DNA from: Chitinophagales bacterium
GTDB lineage: Bacteria > Bacteroidota > Bacteroidia > Chitinophagales > UBA2359
Reading direction: 5' to 3'
DNA: 11,177 nucleotides
NCBI GenBank assembly: GCA_020629335.1
Contig: JAHDDN010000147.1
Span: forward strand, 1-11,177
Shown: piece by piece, positions 1 through 7,219 of the stretch
Layout: the number at the start of each line of letters is the position of its first letter
Numbering within the stretch: position 1 is the first letter of the stretch
Program-made: the position numbers and the translations under genes
The notes under the pieces: generated by a model
The model's input: the letters and a program-made list of their open reading frames with translations, nothing else
What the model was told of the DNA's origin: nothing
The model's database searches: none

Positions 1-281
1 AAAGGTTCATTACCTGTATTGGTAAAGCTAAAGGTGTGATTCACTTTTTCATCTGCGGCAATCTTTCCAAAATCCCAAGTCATGTCTTGAAAATTGATGC
101 TGGTAACTGGAGTAGTGTAAATAGCTTCTTCTGACTCTAAAGAAGCGGTCTCAGTATTGACAACTGCTTTTACGATATTAGTATCGTTAATTGTTTCTAC
201 TGGAGAATTAGTTTTGCTGATTGCAAATGCGGTTAGTGCTAATGCTACGATTAATGTAGCGCTTAAAAGTAAATTTTTCAT
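1..281 (-). CDS. DUF1573 domain protein, N-terminal part, cut by window edge
   Basis: The start codon is at 281-279 on the minus strand and the frame stays open for 93 codons to the window edge, so the C-terminus is missing. The product starts MKNLLLSATLIVALALTA, a typical Sec signal peptide (basic start, about 15 hydrophobic residues). A polar linker rich in Thr, Glu and Asn covers roughly residues 23-62. Residues 63-93 read SINFQDMTWDFGKI, then EKVNHTFSFTNTGNEP. This is the start of a DUF1573 domain, whose hallmark is an F-x-x-x-x-x-D-F-G-x-I segment followed by H-x-F-x-F-x-N-T-G. The domain is an immunoglobulin-like beta-sandwich common in exported Bacteroidota proteins; its function is not established. 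A good promoter and a repeated operator-like array lie just upstream. The family call rests on motif recognition. Confidence 0.85.
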   Translation of the reverse strand, partial: MKNLLLSATLIVALALTAFAISKTNSPVETINDTNIVKAVVNTETASLESEEAIYTTPVTSINFQDMTWDFGKIAADEKVNHTFSFTNTGNEP

Positions 282-333
282 GGATCTCAATTTTTTGAGG
301 TTAATTAATAATTTCAATTATGAATTGATGATC

Positions 334-364
334 CAAAGTTAAAACTAAGTTTTTAGTTAAGCAA
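334..364 (-). promoter_or_regulatory. Bacteroidota-type promoter of the DUF1573 gene
   Basis: On the minus strand a -33 TTG (364-362) is followed after exactly 20 nt by TAACTTTG (341-334), a full match to the Bacteroidota -7 consensus TAnnTTTG. Transcription should start near 328, leaving a leader of about 45 nt before the ATG at 281. The spacer and the -33 element are covered by the dyad array at 343-398. Confidence 0.7.
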
Positions 365-398
365 CTATTTTGATAGTTTTTGAACTAAAATAATAGTT
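343..398. promoter_or_regulatory. Three tandem AACTA-N6-TAGTT dyads, 20-bp period (putative operator array)
   Basis: Three 16-bp units of the form AACTA-N6-TAGTT lie at 343-358, 363-378 and 383-398. All ten palindrome positions are identical in all three units, while the six central bases differ (AGTTTT, TTTGAT, AAATAA). The repeat step is exactly 20 bp, about two helical turns, so all units face nearly the same side of the DNA. Unit 1 lies in the promoter spacer of the DUF1573 gene, unit 2 covers its -33 TTG and unit 3 is just upstream. That placement suits a repressor or a cooperatively binding regulator. The adjacent half-sites also make TAGTT-N4-AACTA dyads, so the true operator phase is unclear. 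No further unit occurs at the next 20-bp step on either side. I cannot name the binding protein. Confidence 0.6.
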
Positions 399-482
399 AA
401 TAAAAGTTAAGCGATGTCATTAAGCCAAGTTTAATCAAGCCATAATGAACAGATATATAGCTTATAACTGCTTGCTAAGGTG

Positions 483-1820
483 TTATTTATTTATACAAAT
501 GCGTTGTTGATGAGCTTGTTGATCTAGGAGAAGTTGTAATTGGTAGATACCATTAGGCAATCTCGTTAAATCAATTTGTTGAGATGAGTTAAGTTCAGAG
601 GAAAGAACTAATTGCCCATTGGTATTGAATAGCATGATTTGTCCTTGCCCATTAAAATCAGTTTCAATAAATAGTACATCATTGATTGGATTCGGATAGA
701 TATTGAAAGAATGTTGTAGGCGATTTTCAATACTGGTGGCTTGATAATCATCATCCACTAATTTGAATACTTGATTGCTTACTGTTTGATCCTCTACCAT
801 TCCCCCGATGACCATGAATTCATTAGGGGCGATTTTGGCTAAGCCTCTTAAGTCCATAACAAATGGGATAAGGTTAAATGTTTCATCCAATTCCCCATTA
901 GTAGGATCATAAGTTAGAATTCTATTGGTAGCATCAACAGGGCCAGTTGTGGAAACATAAGCGATTCCATCGAAATTATAAGAGTGTAGTGATCCACCTA
1001 ACCAAATAGCTGTTCCTTCATAAGCTTCAGCTCCCATACGATATCCAAGAGCGAGTGGCTCTTCGATTTCGTACCAGTCTATAGAATCGGGATTATCAGG
1101 ATGTATATAGCCTTTGCGGAATACGCTACTAAGTGGGAAGTTGAAGCCATTTTGAGCACCACCTGCATAGTAAATCGTATCGCCAATGATGCAACCAGAT
1201 CCACCGAATACTCGATTTTGATTGCTATTGGCAGATTGATCGGTTAGGGTGACAGGCGTAGCGCTTGACCAAGTATCTAAAGCTGGATTATAAATCTGAA
1301 CATTTCCTACGTTTCCAGAATTACTCCATCCTGTTACGACATAGATGAGACTATCGCGCCAAACGGCTTGAACTTGATCATCAATAGGAACAGGAATAGG
1401 GGCGCCATCTTCAAGGTAGGTATTGGTTTCTGGATCGTAAATATGGACTTTTTCAGAGGACGTTTCCGAAAAGTTGGAGGCGACATGGTAGCCACCTATG
1501 ATGTATATTTTGTTTTTGACTGTGCTGGCTCCAGCAGCGATTTTGCCACCTAACTCATCAGGTAGTGGAGCTATGCTTTCCCAAGTGTCGGCTAGTGTAT
1601 TATAGCGATAAGAGCGAAGGTGTATACCTGCGGGAGATTTAGTTGTATCGATACCAGCAAATGAATAAGCATAGGGAGTACCGTTGACAGTAGCACTGCT
1701 TACTGCATTATTACTGACTGCTTCAGGAAGATTACTTAAGGATTCCCATTCCCAGTCTTGTGCGTAGAGTAGGCTGAATTGATAGGTGAGGAGGCTTATG
1801 AATAAAATTATTGGTTTCAT
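483..1820 (-). CDS. Secreted kelch-repeat protein with T9SS type A sorting domain
   Basis: The 445-residue product begins with a signal peptide (MKPIILFISLLTYQFSLLYA, likely cut before QDWEW). Residues about 25-355 carry kelch-type beta-propeller blades, seen as repeated stretches such as KIYIIGGY (104-111), VHIYDP (125-130), IYNPALDTW (176-184) and FMVIGG (335-340), each with a hydrophobic strand, a Gly-Gly or Gly-rich turn and a later Tyr/Trp. The tail from about 372 (FNIYPNPIND) to 445 is a type IX secretion sorting domain: YPNP motif, LFNTNGQLV core, then LPNGIYQLQL. The protein is therefore probably exported through the outer membrane and anchored or released. No catalytic residues are recognisable, so a binding or structural role is as likely as an enzymatic one. 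It is divergent from the gene at 1943. I found no consensus promoter in its 122-bp leader region. Confidence 0.9.
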   Translation of the reverse strand: MKPIILFISLLTYQFSLLYAQDWEWESLSNLPEAVSNNAVSSATVNGTPYAYSFAGIDTTKSPAGIHLRSYRYNTLADTWESIAPLPDELGGKIAAGASTVKNKIYIIGGYHVASNFSETSSEKVHIYDPETNTYLEDGAPIPVPIDDQVQAVWRDSLIYVVTGWSNSGNVGNVQIYNPALDTWSSATPVTLTDQSANSNQNRVFGGSGCIIGDTIYYAGGAQNGFNFPLSSVFRKGYIHPDNPDSIDWYEIEEPLALGYRMGAEAYEGTAIWLGGSLHSYNFDGIAYVSTTGPVDATNRILTYDPTNGELDETFNLIPFVMDLRGLAKIAPNEFMVIGGMVEDQTVSNQVFKLVDDDYQATSIENRLQHSFNIYPNPINDVLFIETDFNGQGQIMLFNTNGQLVLSSELNSSQQIDLTRLPNGIYQLQLLLDQQAHQQRICINK

Positions 1821-1843
1821 TGTTGTTAATGTTAGATCAAATA

Positions 1844-1859
1844 GGCTTAGGGAAGCCCC
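1844..1859. repeat. Possible end-only remnant of the dispersed repeat
   Basis: GGCTTAGGGAAGCCCC is a small dyad (GGCTT, 4 nt, AAGCC). Its left ten bases, GGCTTAGGGA, equal the outer end of the large repeat core at 9575-9584. Its right part, GGGAAGCCCC, equals the opposite end of the same element at 9776-9785. It thus looks like the two element ends joined with no interior. At 16 bp a chance match is possible, so this is a tentative call. It lies in the leader region of the kelch gene. Confidence 0.35.
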
Positions 1860-1884
1860 AAGTTACAAAATAGCGGGTGAATAC

Positions 1885-1915
1885 TTGAATTTACTAGTTG
1901 TTTGTCTTAGCTTTG
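1885..1915 (+). promoter_or_regulatory. Bacteroidota-type promoter of the DUF21/CBS gene
   Basis: TTG at 1885-1887, a 20-nt spacer, then TAGCTTTG at 1908-1915, a full match to TAnnTTTG. The predicted start near 1921 gives a leader of about 20 nt before the ATG at 1943. Confidence 0.7.
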
Positions 1916-1942
1916 TTTGCTTAATTACTTTAAATACAATTT

Positions 1943-3178
1943 ATGATTTTTGCGATAATTATCATATCGCTTATTTTTTCAGCTTTTTTTTCGGGTCTTG
2001 AAATTGCTTTTGTGTCTAGAAATCTGCTAAAAGCAGAATTAGATAAAAAGAGTGGTTCAGAGACTGGTAAGTTGATGGAGAATTTTTATGAACATCCTTC
2101 CCGTTTTATTAGTACTACCTTAGTAGGTAATAATTTGGCTTTAGTGATATTTGGTATGGCTATGGCGACTCTTCTAGAGCCTTTTTTCAAATCTTACATT
2201 AGTTCAGACATAGCGGTCGTATTACTACAGACTTTAGTAACGACAGTGATTGTCTTAATTTTTGGGGAGTTTTTGCCAAAAGTTATCTTTAGAATTAATC
2301 CTAATGGGGTGTTAAATTTTTTCTCTCGGCCTTTTAATGTGATTTATCGTCTATTAAGCCCATTTACTTTTTTATCGGTGATGATTTCTAATGGTTTATT
2401 AAAAAGGTTATTTGGGGTTCAAAATCCAGATGACAGTCCGGTACCCGTATTTTCCTTATTAGATATTAGTAAGTATATACAGGATAGCTCCACCAGTGAG
2501 GAAGAAAAGAAGGAGTTAGAGGAGTTGGTGGAAAATACGTTGGAGTTAGATGAGATTCAGGCTCGTGATTGTATTGTTCCTCGTACAGAAATTGATGCAA
2601 TAGAAGAGTCAGTATCTATGGAGGAAAGAAGACAAGCATTTATTGAATCTAAGCATTCGAGATTGGTTGTTTATAAGGATAATATCGATAATATTGTTGG
2701 TTATGCCCATCATCATGACTTATTTAAGGGGCGAGATAAATGTTATGACATTCCATCTGTACCCGAAAGTATGCCCGCAAAAGATTTGTTGGACTTGTTT
2801 TTGGAGAAGAAGAGGAATATCGCTTGGGTAAGAGATGAGTTTGGAGGTACGGCAGGGATTGTTACCTTAGAAGATGTATTAGAAGAGATATTTGGTGAAA
2901 TTAGAGATGAGCATGATATTGAGGATAAACTCGAAAGAAAGATAGGAGAAGGAGAGTATACTTTTGCCGCAAGACTAGAAACGGATTATTTAAGAAAGAA
3001 ATACAATTTAGAAATACCAGAAGGTGATTATGAGACATTAGCAGGCTATATTTTATCTAATGTGGGTAAAATTCCGATCAGCGGAGACCACTTTGAGATA
3101 GATGATTTTGAGTTTTCTATCCTTGAAGCTTCCAATAAAAAGATAGAAATGGTGAAATTAAAGGTAATAAACACGTAA
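1943..3178 (+). CDS. CNNM/CorC-type membrane protein (DUF21-CBS-CorC_HlyC), often called hemolysin family
   Basis: The 411-residue protein has the standard three-part layout. Residues 1-155 are a DUF21/CNNM membrane domain with hydrophobic segments near 1-22, 59-80, 90-112 and 124-150, including FSGLEIAF (16-23) and the conserved GEFLPK (108-113). A CBS pair follows at about 205-325, with VPRTEID (212-218) opening the first CBS and DEFGGTAGIVTLEDVLEE (298-315) in the second. The C-terminal CorC_HlyC domain spans about 330-408. Relatives are linked to Mg2+/Co2+ transport or efflux; the old hemolysin label is misleading. GldE of gliding bacteria has the same layout, but its usual gld neighbours are absent here, so I give no symbol. 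The start codon begins directly at the first membrane helix and fits the promoter. There is no clear terminator before the isomerase gene, so read-through is possible. Confidence 0.92.
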   Translation: MIFAIIIISLIFSAFFSGLEIAFVSRNLLKAELDKKSGSETGKLMENFYEHPSRFISTTLVGNNLALVIFGMAMATLLEPFFKSYISSDIAVVLLQTLVTTVIVLIFGEFLPKVIFRINPNGVLNFFSRPFNVIYRLLSPFTFLSVMISNGLLKRLFGVQNPDDSPVPVFSLLDISKYIQDSSTSEEEKKELEELVENTLELDEIQARDCIVPRTEIDAIEESVSMEERRQAFIESKHSRLVVYKDNIDNIVGYAHHHDLFKGRDKCYDIPSVPESMPAKDLLDLFLEKKRNIAWVRDEFGGTAGIVTLEDVLEEIFGEIRDEHDIEDKLERKIGEGEYTFAARLETDYLRKKYNLEIPEGDYETLAGYILSNVGKIPISGDHFEIDDFEFSILEASNKKIEMVKLKVINT

Positions 3179-3213
3179 GTATGGCGACTTCTGTGTTAAA
3201 TATTAGTTGAAAT

Positions 3214-3244
3214 TTGATTTTACTGCTTAATAAACGTAATTTTG
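3214..3244 (+). promoter_or_regulatory. Bacteroidota-type promoter of the isomerase gene
   Basis: TTTG at 3213-3216 supplies the -33 TTG (3214-3216). It is followed after 20 nt by TAATTTTG at 3237-3244, a full TAnnTTTG match. The likely start is near 3250, about 22 nt before the ATG at 3273. It gives the isomerase its own promoter despite the short 94-bp gap after the upstream gene. Confidence 0.75.
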
Positions 3245-3272
3245 CACCTCTGTTTTAAAAAATTTTTTTGAC

Positions 3273-5393
3273 ATGGCAGTAATAGGAAAAATACGAGAAC
3301 GAATTTGGCTTTTGATTCCACTAATTGCAGTAGCATTAGTTGGATTCTTATTTATGACCGACTTTTCATCTTTTGGTGGAGGAGCTGGCGGCGCAAGCCA
3401 AATCAATGTAGGCTCAGTAAATGGAGAGCCAATCTCTTACACTGAGTACGAAAGACGAGTTCAACAATCTATCAATAATTATCAGACAAGTGTTAATGCA
3501 AGTATGTCTGATGAAGATCGACTAAGAATTAGAGAACAAGCTTGGGATCAATACGTACAAGAAATCGTTTCGAAAGAAGAATACGATAAATTAGGACTAA
3601 CTGTTCCTAAATCAGAAATGTTATCATTACTCACTTCAGAGAATGCACATCCATCTGTTAAAAATACAGCAGCTTTTAAAGATCCAGAAACGGGTGCATT
3701 CAGTGCAGCTAAGGTGAAGGAATATTTGGTTAGCTTAAATAGCCCTGATGTTCCTGAGGCACAAGCAGCTCAAATGAAAGCTCAATGGGTCAACTTTGAA
3801 GGCTTTATTAAGGACAATCAATTGTCTAATAAATACAATACTTTAGTGCAGAAAGCAGTATATGTGCCACAATGGTATGCGCAAGCAACACATGAGGCAG
3901 ATAATAAGCAAGCTAATATTGAATACGTACATATCCCTTATACGGATATTGCGGACGAAGAGGTGGCAGTTTCTGATGGTGAAATAAGCACTTACTTGAG
4001 AAATAACTCAACAAGATTCCAGCAAGAAGCTAATCGCTCTATGGATTATGTGATGTTCCCTATCAAGCCTTCTGTAGCTGATAGTAATGCTGCTAAGCAG
4101 TTTGTAGCAGAAAAAGTAAATGACTTCCGTAGCTCTAAAGATGATGCAGAATTCATTAAGCTGTTTTCTGAAACGCCTTTTAATGGTGCATTCACTACAA
4201 CAGCTCAATTAGTCTCTAACCAAAAGAACCAAATATTATCTACTCCAGTAGGTAGTACTTATGGCCCTTATTATGAAGCAGGTTCTTATAAAGTAGCTAA
4301 AGTATTAGCAAAGCAAGCAGTACCTGATTCTGTAAACGTTAGACACATACTAAGAAATAGTACCAGTCAGTCTCTTGAAGCGGCTAAAGCAACTATTGAT
4401 AGTATCAAAAACGTAATTCGGAATGGTGATGGTGATTTTGCGGAATTAGCTAAAACTTTATCTGAAGATACAGGTAGTGGCGCTAAAGGTGGTGAATTAG
4501 GTTGGAATACAGCTGGTAAATTCGTTCCTGAATTTAATAATGCGGTATTCTACGAAGGAAATACGGGTGATCTAATGACTGTGAAAACACAGTTCGGATG
4601 GCACTTAATTGAGATCGTAGAAAAAAGTGCTACTTCTGATGCTGTAAAAGTAGCTTACTTAACTAGAAAAGTAGAAGCAAGCTCTAATACAAGAGATGAT
4701 ATATTTGCTGAAGCAAGTAGATTTGCTTCTCAGAATAGAACGGATGCGAACTTCCGTGATGCCGCTCAACAAGCAGGCTACACTATTAAGTCTGCAACAG
4801 GAATTACTCAAAACGCTTACAAAATACCTGGAATTGATGGTACTGTAGATAGAGTAGTTAACTGGTTGAATAAAAATAATACAGGAACAGTATCAAACGC
4901 ATTCGAACTAGATAATAATTTCTTAGTAAGTATCGTAACGGCAGTTAATTCTGCTGGTATGAGATCTGTTGAAGATGCAAGGGGTGAAATCGAAAGCGAA
5001 TTAAAGAAAGAGAAGAAAGCAGCTAAAGTAGCAGAGCAGTTAGCAGGAAGTACAGATCTTAATGCCATCGCTGGGCAATTTAGTAAAGAAGTAAAAACAG
5101 CTCAAAATATTAACTTCTCATCTGCTAATATCACTGGCTTAGGTGCTGAACCTAAAGTGGGTGCAGCCATCTTCGGCTTGAATGCGAATGATGTTTCTAA
5201 GCCAATCGCAGGTAATAGAGGAGTGACTGTAGTAAAAGTTGTTTCTTTTACTGATGCTCCAGCACTCACAGATACAAAAGCGATCAAAGACAAAATCGCT
5301 AACCCTATTAGAAATAGAGTAAGTACTGGATTAGGAAGTGCCTTGAAAAAAGCATCTAACGTTAAGGATAAGAGATACGAATTACGTCAATAA
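3273..5393 (+). CDS. Membrane-anchored SurA/PpiD-like peptidyl-prolyl cis-trans isomerase
   Basis: The 706-residue product has the PpiD plan. A short cytoplasmic start (MAVIGKIRERI) leads into one membrane helix (about 12-30), followed by a large periplasmic part. Residues about 47-200 form a SurA_N/PpiD-type chaperone region, opening with VNGEPISYTEYERRV. A degenerate parvulin-like region ends near 331-347 (GPYYEAGSYKVAKVLAK). The best parvulin domain spans about 354-451, from VNVRHIL through DFAELAKTLSEDTGSGAKGG and LGWNTAGKFVPEFNNAVF to FGWHLIEIVEK. A third parvulin-like remnant lies near 632-658 (AIFGLNANDVSKPI). The family assists folding of exported and outer-membrane proteins; I infer the same role here. 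It sits behind a CNNM/CorC gene, a pairing I recall from other Bacteroidota. Its own promoter and a strong terminator make it a likely single-gene unit. PpiD is the nearest named relative, but orthology is not shown. Confidence 0.92.
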   Translation: MAVIGKIRERIWLLIPLIAVALVGFLFMTDFSSFGGGAGGASQINVGSVNGEPISYTEYERRVQQSINNYQTSVNASMSDEDRLRIREQAWDQYVQEIVSKEEYDKLGLTVPKSEMLSLLTSENAHPSVKNTAAFKDPETGAFSAAKVKEYLVSLNSPDVPEAQAAQMKAQWVNFEGFIKDNQLSNKYNTLVQKAVYVPQWYAQATHEADNKQANIEYVHIPYTDIADEEVAVSDGEISTYLRNNSTRFQQEANRSMDYVMFPIKPSVADSNAAKQFVAEKVNDFRSSKDDAEFIKLFSETPFNGAFTTTAQLVSNQKNQILSTPVGSTYGPYYEAGSYKVAKVLAKQAVPDSVNVRHILRNSTSQSLEAAKATIDSIKNVIRNGDGDFAELAKTLSEDTGSGAKGGELGWNTAGKFVPEFNNAVFYEGNTGDLMTVKTQFGWHLIEIVEKSATSDAVKVAYLTRKVEASSNTRDDIFAEASRFASQNRTDANFRDAAQQAGYTIKSATGITQNAYKIPGIDGTVDRVVNWLNKNNTGTVSNAFELDNNFLVSIVTAVNSAGMRSVEDARGEIESELKKEKKAAKVAEQLAGSTDLNAIAGQFSKEVKTAQNINFSSANITGLGAEPKVGAAIFGLNANDVSKPIAGNRGVTVVKVVSFTDAPALTDTKAIKDKIANPIRNRVSTGLGSALKKASNVKDKRYELRQ

Positions 5394-5408
5394 GAGCAAT
5401 AGTATTTT

Positions 5409-5460
5409 AAAATAAAAAAAAGCGCAAGCAGCATTAAGCTCTTGCGCTTTTTTTATTTTT
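5409..5460 (+). terminator. Intrinsic terminator of the isomerase gene
   Basis: AAAAAAAGCGCAAG and CTTGCGCTTTTTTT form a 14-bp stem around a 12-nt loop (5429-5440), about 15 nt after the stop codon. The stem is prolonged by A-rich and T-rich flanks with one register slip (8 A against 7 T). The 3' T-tract reaches 5460. The matching A-tract on the other side would also allow use from the minus strand. Confidence 0.88.
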
Positions 5461-5465
5461 AGCCC

Positions 5466-5488
5466 ACGAACTATGTCCCCTAGTTCGT
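5466..5488. repeat. 8-bp dyad with AACTA/TAGTT half-sites upstream of the DUF2480 gene
   Basis: ACGAACTA (5466-5473) and TAGTTCGT (5481-5488) are perfect inverted copies around a 7-nt C-rich loop (TGTCCCC). No T-tract follows, so it is not a terminator. It lies 35 nt before the DUF2480 start and contains the same AACTA/TAGTT words as the array at 343-398, but with a 7-nt rather than 6-nt centre. Its function is unknown; an operator or a leader hairpin are both possible. Confidence 0.4.
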
Positions 5489-5523
5489 CGTTAAGTTTAA
5501 ACATATCAAATTTAATATTTATC

Positions 5524-6036
5524 ATGGAACCAATAGTCAATCGCGTAGCTAATAGTGGACTCATCACTATCAATTTAGAAAATTTTCTCCCAGAAGCTCC
5601 ACTTGCCCTTTTTGATATCAAAGAGTACTTGTTTCACGGCTTGATCTTAAAAGAAAAAGACTTCAGAACTGCTTTAAAAGAATTAGATTGGTCATTATAT
5701 AAAGATCAGCACATCGCTATTTGTTGCACCGCTGATGCCATTATCCCTATTTGGGCTTATATGTTGATAGCCAGTTATTTGGAGCCAGTCGCAAAAAATT
5801 ATATCTTTGGAGATAAGCAAGCCTTAGAACTTGTTTTAATCAAAGAACGATTGGCCAAATTAGATACTAGTGAGTATGAAGATAAGAGGGTTGTAATTAA
5901 AGGGTGCGGAGAAAAACCAATTCCTGAAGCGGCCTATGTAGAAATTACTCGCCTACTCAAACCCGTCGTAAAAAGCCTTATGTATGGAGAACCCTGTTCC
6001 GTCGTACCTGTATATAAGAAAAGAATCGTTCGCTAA
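5524..6036 (+). CDS. DUF2480 family protein
   Basis: I start this gene at 5524 (MEPIVNRVANSGLITINLEN), giving 170 residues. An in-frame ATG at 5473 would add 17 residues unlike the family and would start inside the 5466-5488 dyad. The sequence matches my recollection of DUF2480, a small soluble family conserved in Bacteroidota with no known function. There is no signal peptide or membrane segment, so it should be cytoplasmic. Two halves of about 51 residues (54-104 and 113-163) are clearly similar to each other: each runs LD-x-S-x-Y-x-D, then I-x-I or V-x-I, a Cys-containing loop, IP, AY, L-x-PV-x-K and an aromatic-Gly-acid end. The Cys residues (67, 68, 128, 138) might bind metal or be redox active, but nothing here proves it. 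I see no strong promoter; TAAGTTTA at 5492 is only a near match. Confidence 0.85.
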   Translation: MEPIVNRVANSGLITINLENFLPEAPLALFDIKEYLFHGLILKEKDFRTALKELDWSLYKDQHIAICCTADAIIPIWAYMLIASYLEPVAKNYIFGDKQALELVLIKERLAKLDTSEYEDKRVVIKGCGEKPIPEAAYVEITRLLKPVVKSLMYGEPCSVVPVYKKRIVR

Positions 6037-6160
6037 AAATAAATATCAAAACACAATTCGCCCAAGTTTTAATTTACATTTTGTAACCTAATGACTCTAT
6101 TTAGGTCATAAAATTAGTAAATTCCCCATTCTTACACATATTATTTGTTTTTATATAATT

Positions 6161-7099
6161 ATGACGAAAGTACTCTTATCCATAGTAACAGCAGTTGCGC
6201 TCATTGCCATATTGATTCTTTTTAGCGGAAACACTGAAGAGCCAGTAAAGCCAAAAGGCAATATTGAGGCAATAGGCATGAATGGCGAAACTGTTCACAT
6301 CAACGGTGTTAATCAAGAAATTAATCAACCACCGATTCCTTCTTATTTAACTTTTGCAGGGGAAGAAGTTCCCTTGCATGTGTACGATGTTCGGGAGCGT
6401 CTAGATAGAGAGCTTTTAGTCAACACTTATTACCATTCCAAAACGATGCAGATATTGAAATTGGCCAACCGCCATTTCAAAGACATTGAACCCATCTTAG
6501 CAGAAAGAGATATTCCAGATGATTTCAAATACGTAGCAATGGCCGAAAGTGGCTTAATACACGCCATTTCTCCAATGGCTGCGGTAGGAATGTGGCAAAT
6601 ACGTAAAAATACCGCCCAAGAATTTGGCCTAGAAGTCGCCAATGAAGTAGACGAACGCTACCATCTTGAAAAATCAACCGTAGCGGCTTGTAAGTACTTC
6701 CAAAGAGCCCATAATAAATTTAAAAATTGGACCATGGCATGTGGTTCCTATAATATGGGCATGGCCGGGATCGCTAAGCAAGCCAAAAATCAAAAGGAAA
6801 GCAATTATTACGACCTGTACCTCAATGACGAAACTTCACGTTACGTCTTCCGAGTCTTAGCTTTCAAACTCATCTACGAAAATCCAGAAAATTACGGCTT
6901 CTACCTGAATCAAGAAGACTTATATCCACCAGTAGACCATACTATCGTAGAGGTAACCAAAATTGATGATATCGCAGACTTTGCCAAATCTTATGGTACC
7001 AACTACAAACTATTAAAGCTACTTAATCCTTGGTTGCGCTCTACCGCCGTAGAACCTCGCCGTAATGGCAAAGTTTACCAAGTCAAAATCCCTCAATAA
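6161..7099 (+). CDS. Lytic transglycosylase (SLT fold) with weak C-terminal LysM-like region
   Basis: The 312-residue product has an N-terminal signal or anchor helix (VLLSIVTAVALIAILILF, residues 4-21) without a lipobox Cys. The SLT transglycosylase domain spans about 105-240. The catalytic Glu is E129 in VAMAESGL (125-132), followed by ISPMAAVGMWQI (136-147) and GSYNMG (195-200), the equivalents of the family's ES, S-x-x-G-A-x-G-x-W-Q and A-Y-N-x-G motifs. The last 50 residues (TIVEVTKIDDIADFAKSYGT onward, ending YQVKI) look like a degenerate LysM peptidoglycan-binding unit. The enzyme should cut glycan strands of peptidoglycan in the periplasm, leaving 1,6-anhydro ends, in the manner of MltD-like enzymes. 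It has 124 bp of leader with no consensus promoter that I can defend. A large hairpin follows the stop codon. Confidence 0.9.
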   Translation: MTKVLLSIVTAVALIAILILFSGNTEEPVKPKGNIEAIGMNGETVHINGVNQEINQPPIPSYLTFAGEEVPLHVYDVRERLDRELLVNTYYHSKTMQILKLANRHFKDIEPILAERDIPDDFKYVAMAESGLIHAISPMAAVGMWQIRKNTAQEFGLEVANEVDERYHLEKSTVAACKYFQRAHNKFKNWTMACGSYNMGMAGIAKQAKNQKESNYYDLYLNDETSRYVFRVLAFKLIYENPENYGFYLNQEDLYPPVDHTIVEVTKIDDIADFAKSYGTNYKLLKLLNPWLRSTAVEPRRNGKVYQVKIPQ

Positions 7100-7108
7100 T
7101 AGTGTATT

Positions 7109-7185
7109 AGTATATTGGTTAAATAGCGAACTCATTTAAAGTTTTCTAAGCCAGTAGAAAAACTTTAAACGAGTTCAATATATTA
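7109..7185. repeat. Long imperfect hairpin after the transglycosylase gene
   Basis: GAACTCATTTAAAGTTTTCT (7128-7147) pairs with 7156-7176 (starts AGAAAAACTTTAAA, ends GAGTTC), with one bulged A, one mismatch and an 8-nt loop. An outer stem, TAGTATATTG (7109-7118) with CAATATATTA (7176-7185), adds ten pairs including a wobble, with a one-sided bulge between. There is no T-tract on the 3' side, so it is not a standard terminator. It could protect the transglycosylase mRNA 3' end or be a repeat remnant. Confidence 0.55.
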
Positions 7186-7219
7186 GTTTACAATTCCTAT
7201 TAGATTATTTGATTAATTT

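Noticed and set aside
157..342. Plus-strand open frame of 61 codons
   Set aside because: It is the antisense of the DUF1573 signal peptide and leader; the minus-strand reading gives a clear signal peptide and domain start.
343..398. CRISPR-like repeat array
   Set aside because: The units are 16-bp dyads with 4-bp gaps, far too short for repeats and spacers, and there is no cas gene.
1786..2001. Plus-strand open frame of 71 codons across the divergent promoter region
   Set aside because: It overlaps the starts of both flanking genes out of frame, includes the promoter at 1885-1915, and shows no domain.
1943..3178. Naming the DUF21/CBS protein gldE
   Set aside because: GldE shares this architecture, but so do many CorC/hemolysin-type paralogs, and none of the usual gld neighbours is present.
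5473..5523. Earlier in-frame ATG for the DUF2480 gene
   Set aside because: It would add 17 Ser-rich residues, begins inside a perfect dyad, and the family-like sequence starts at the ATG at 5524.
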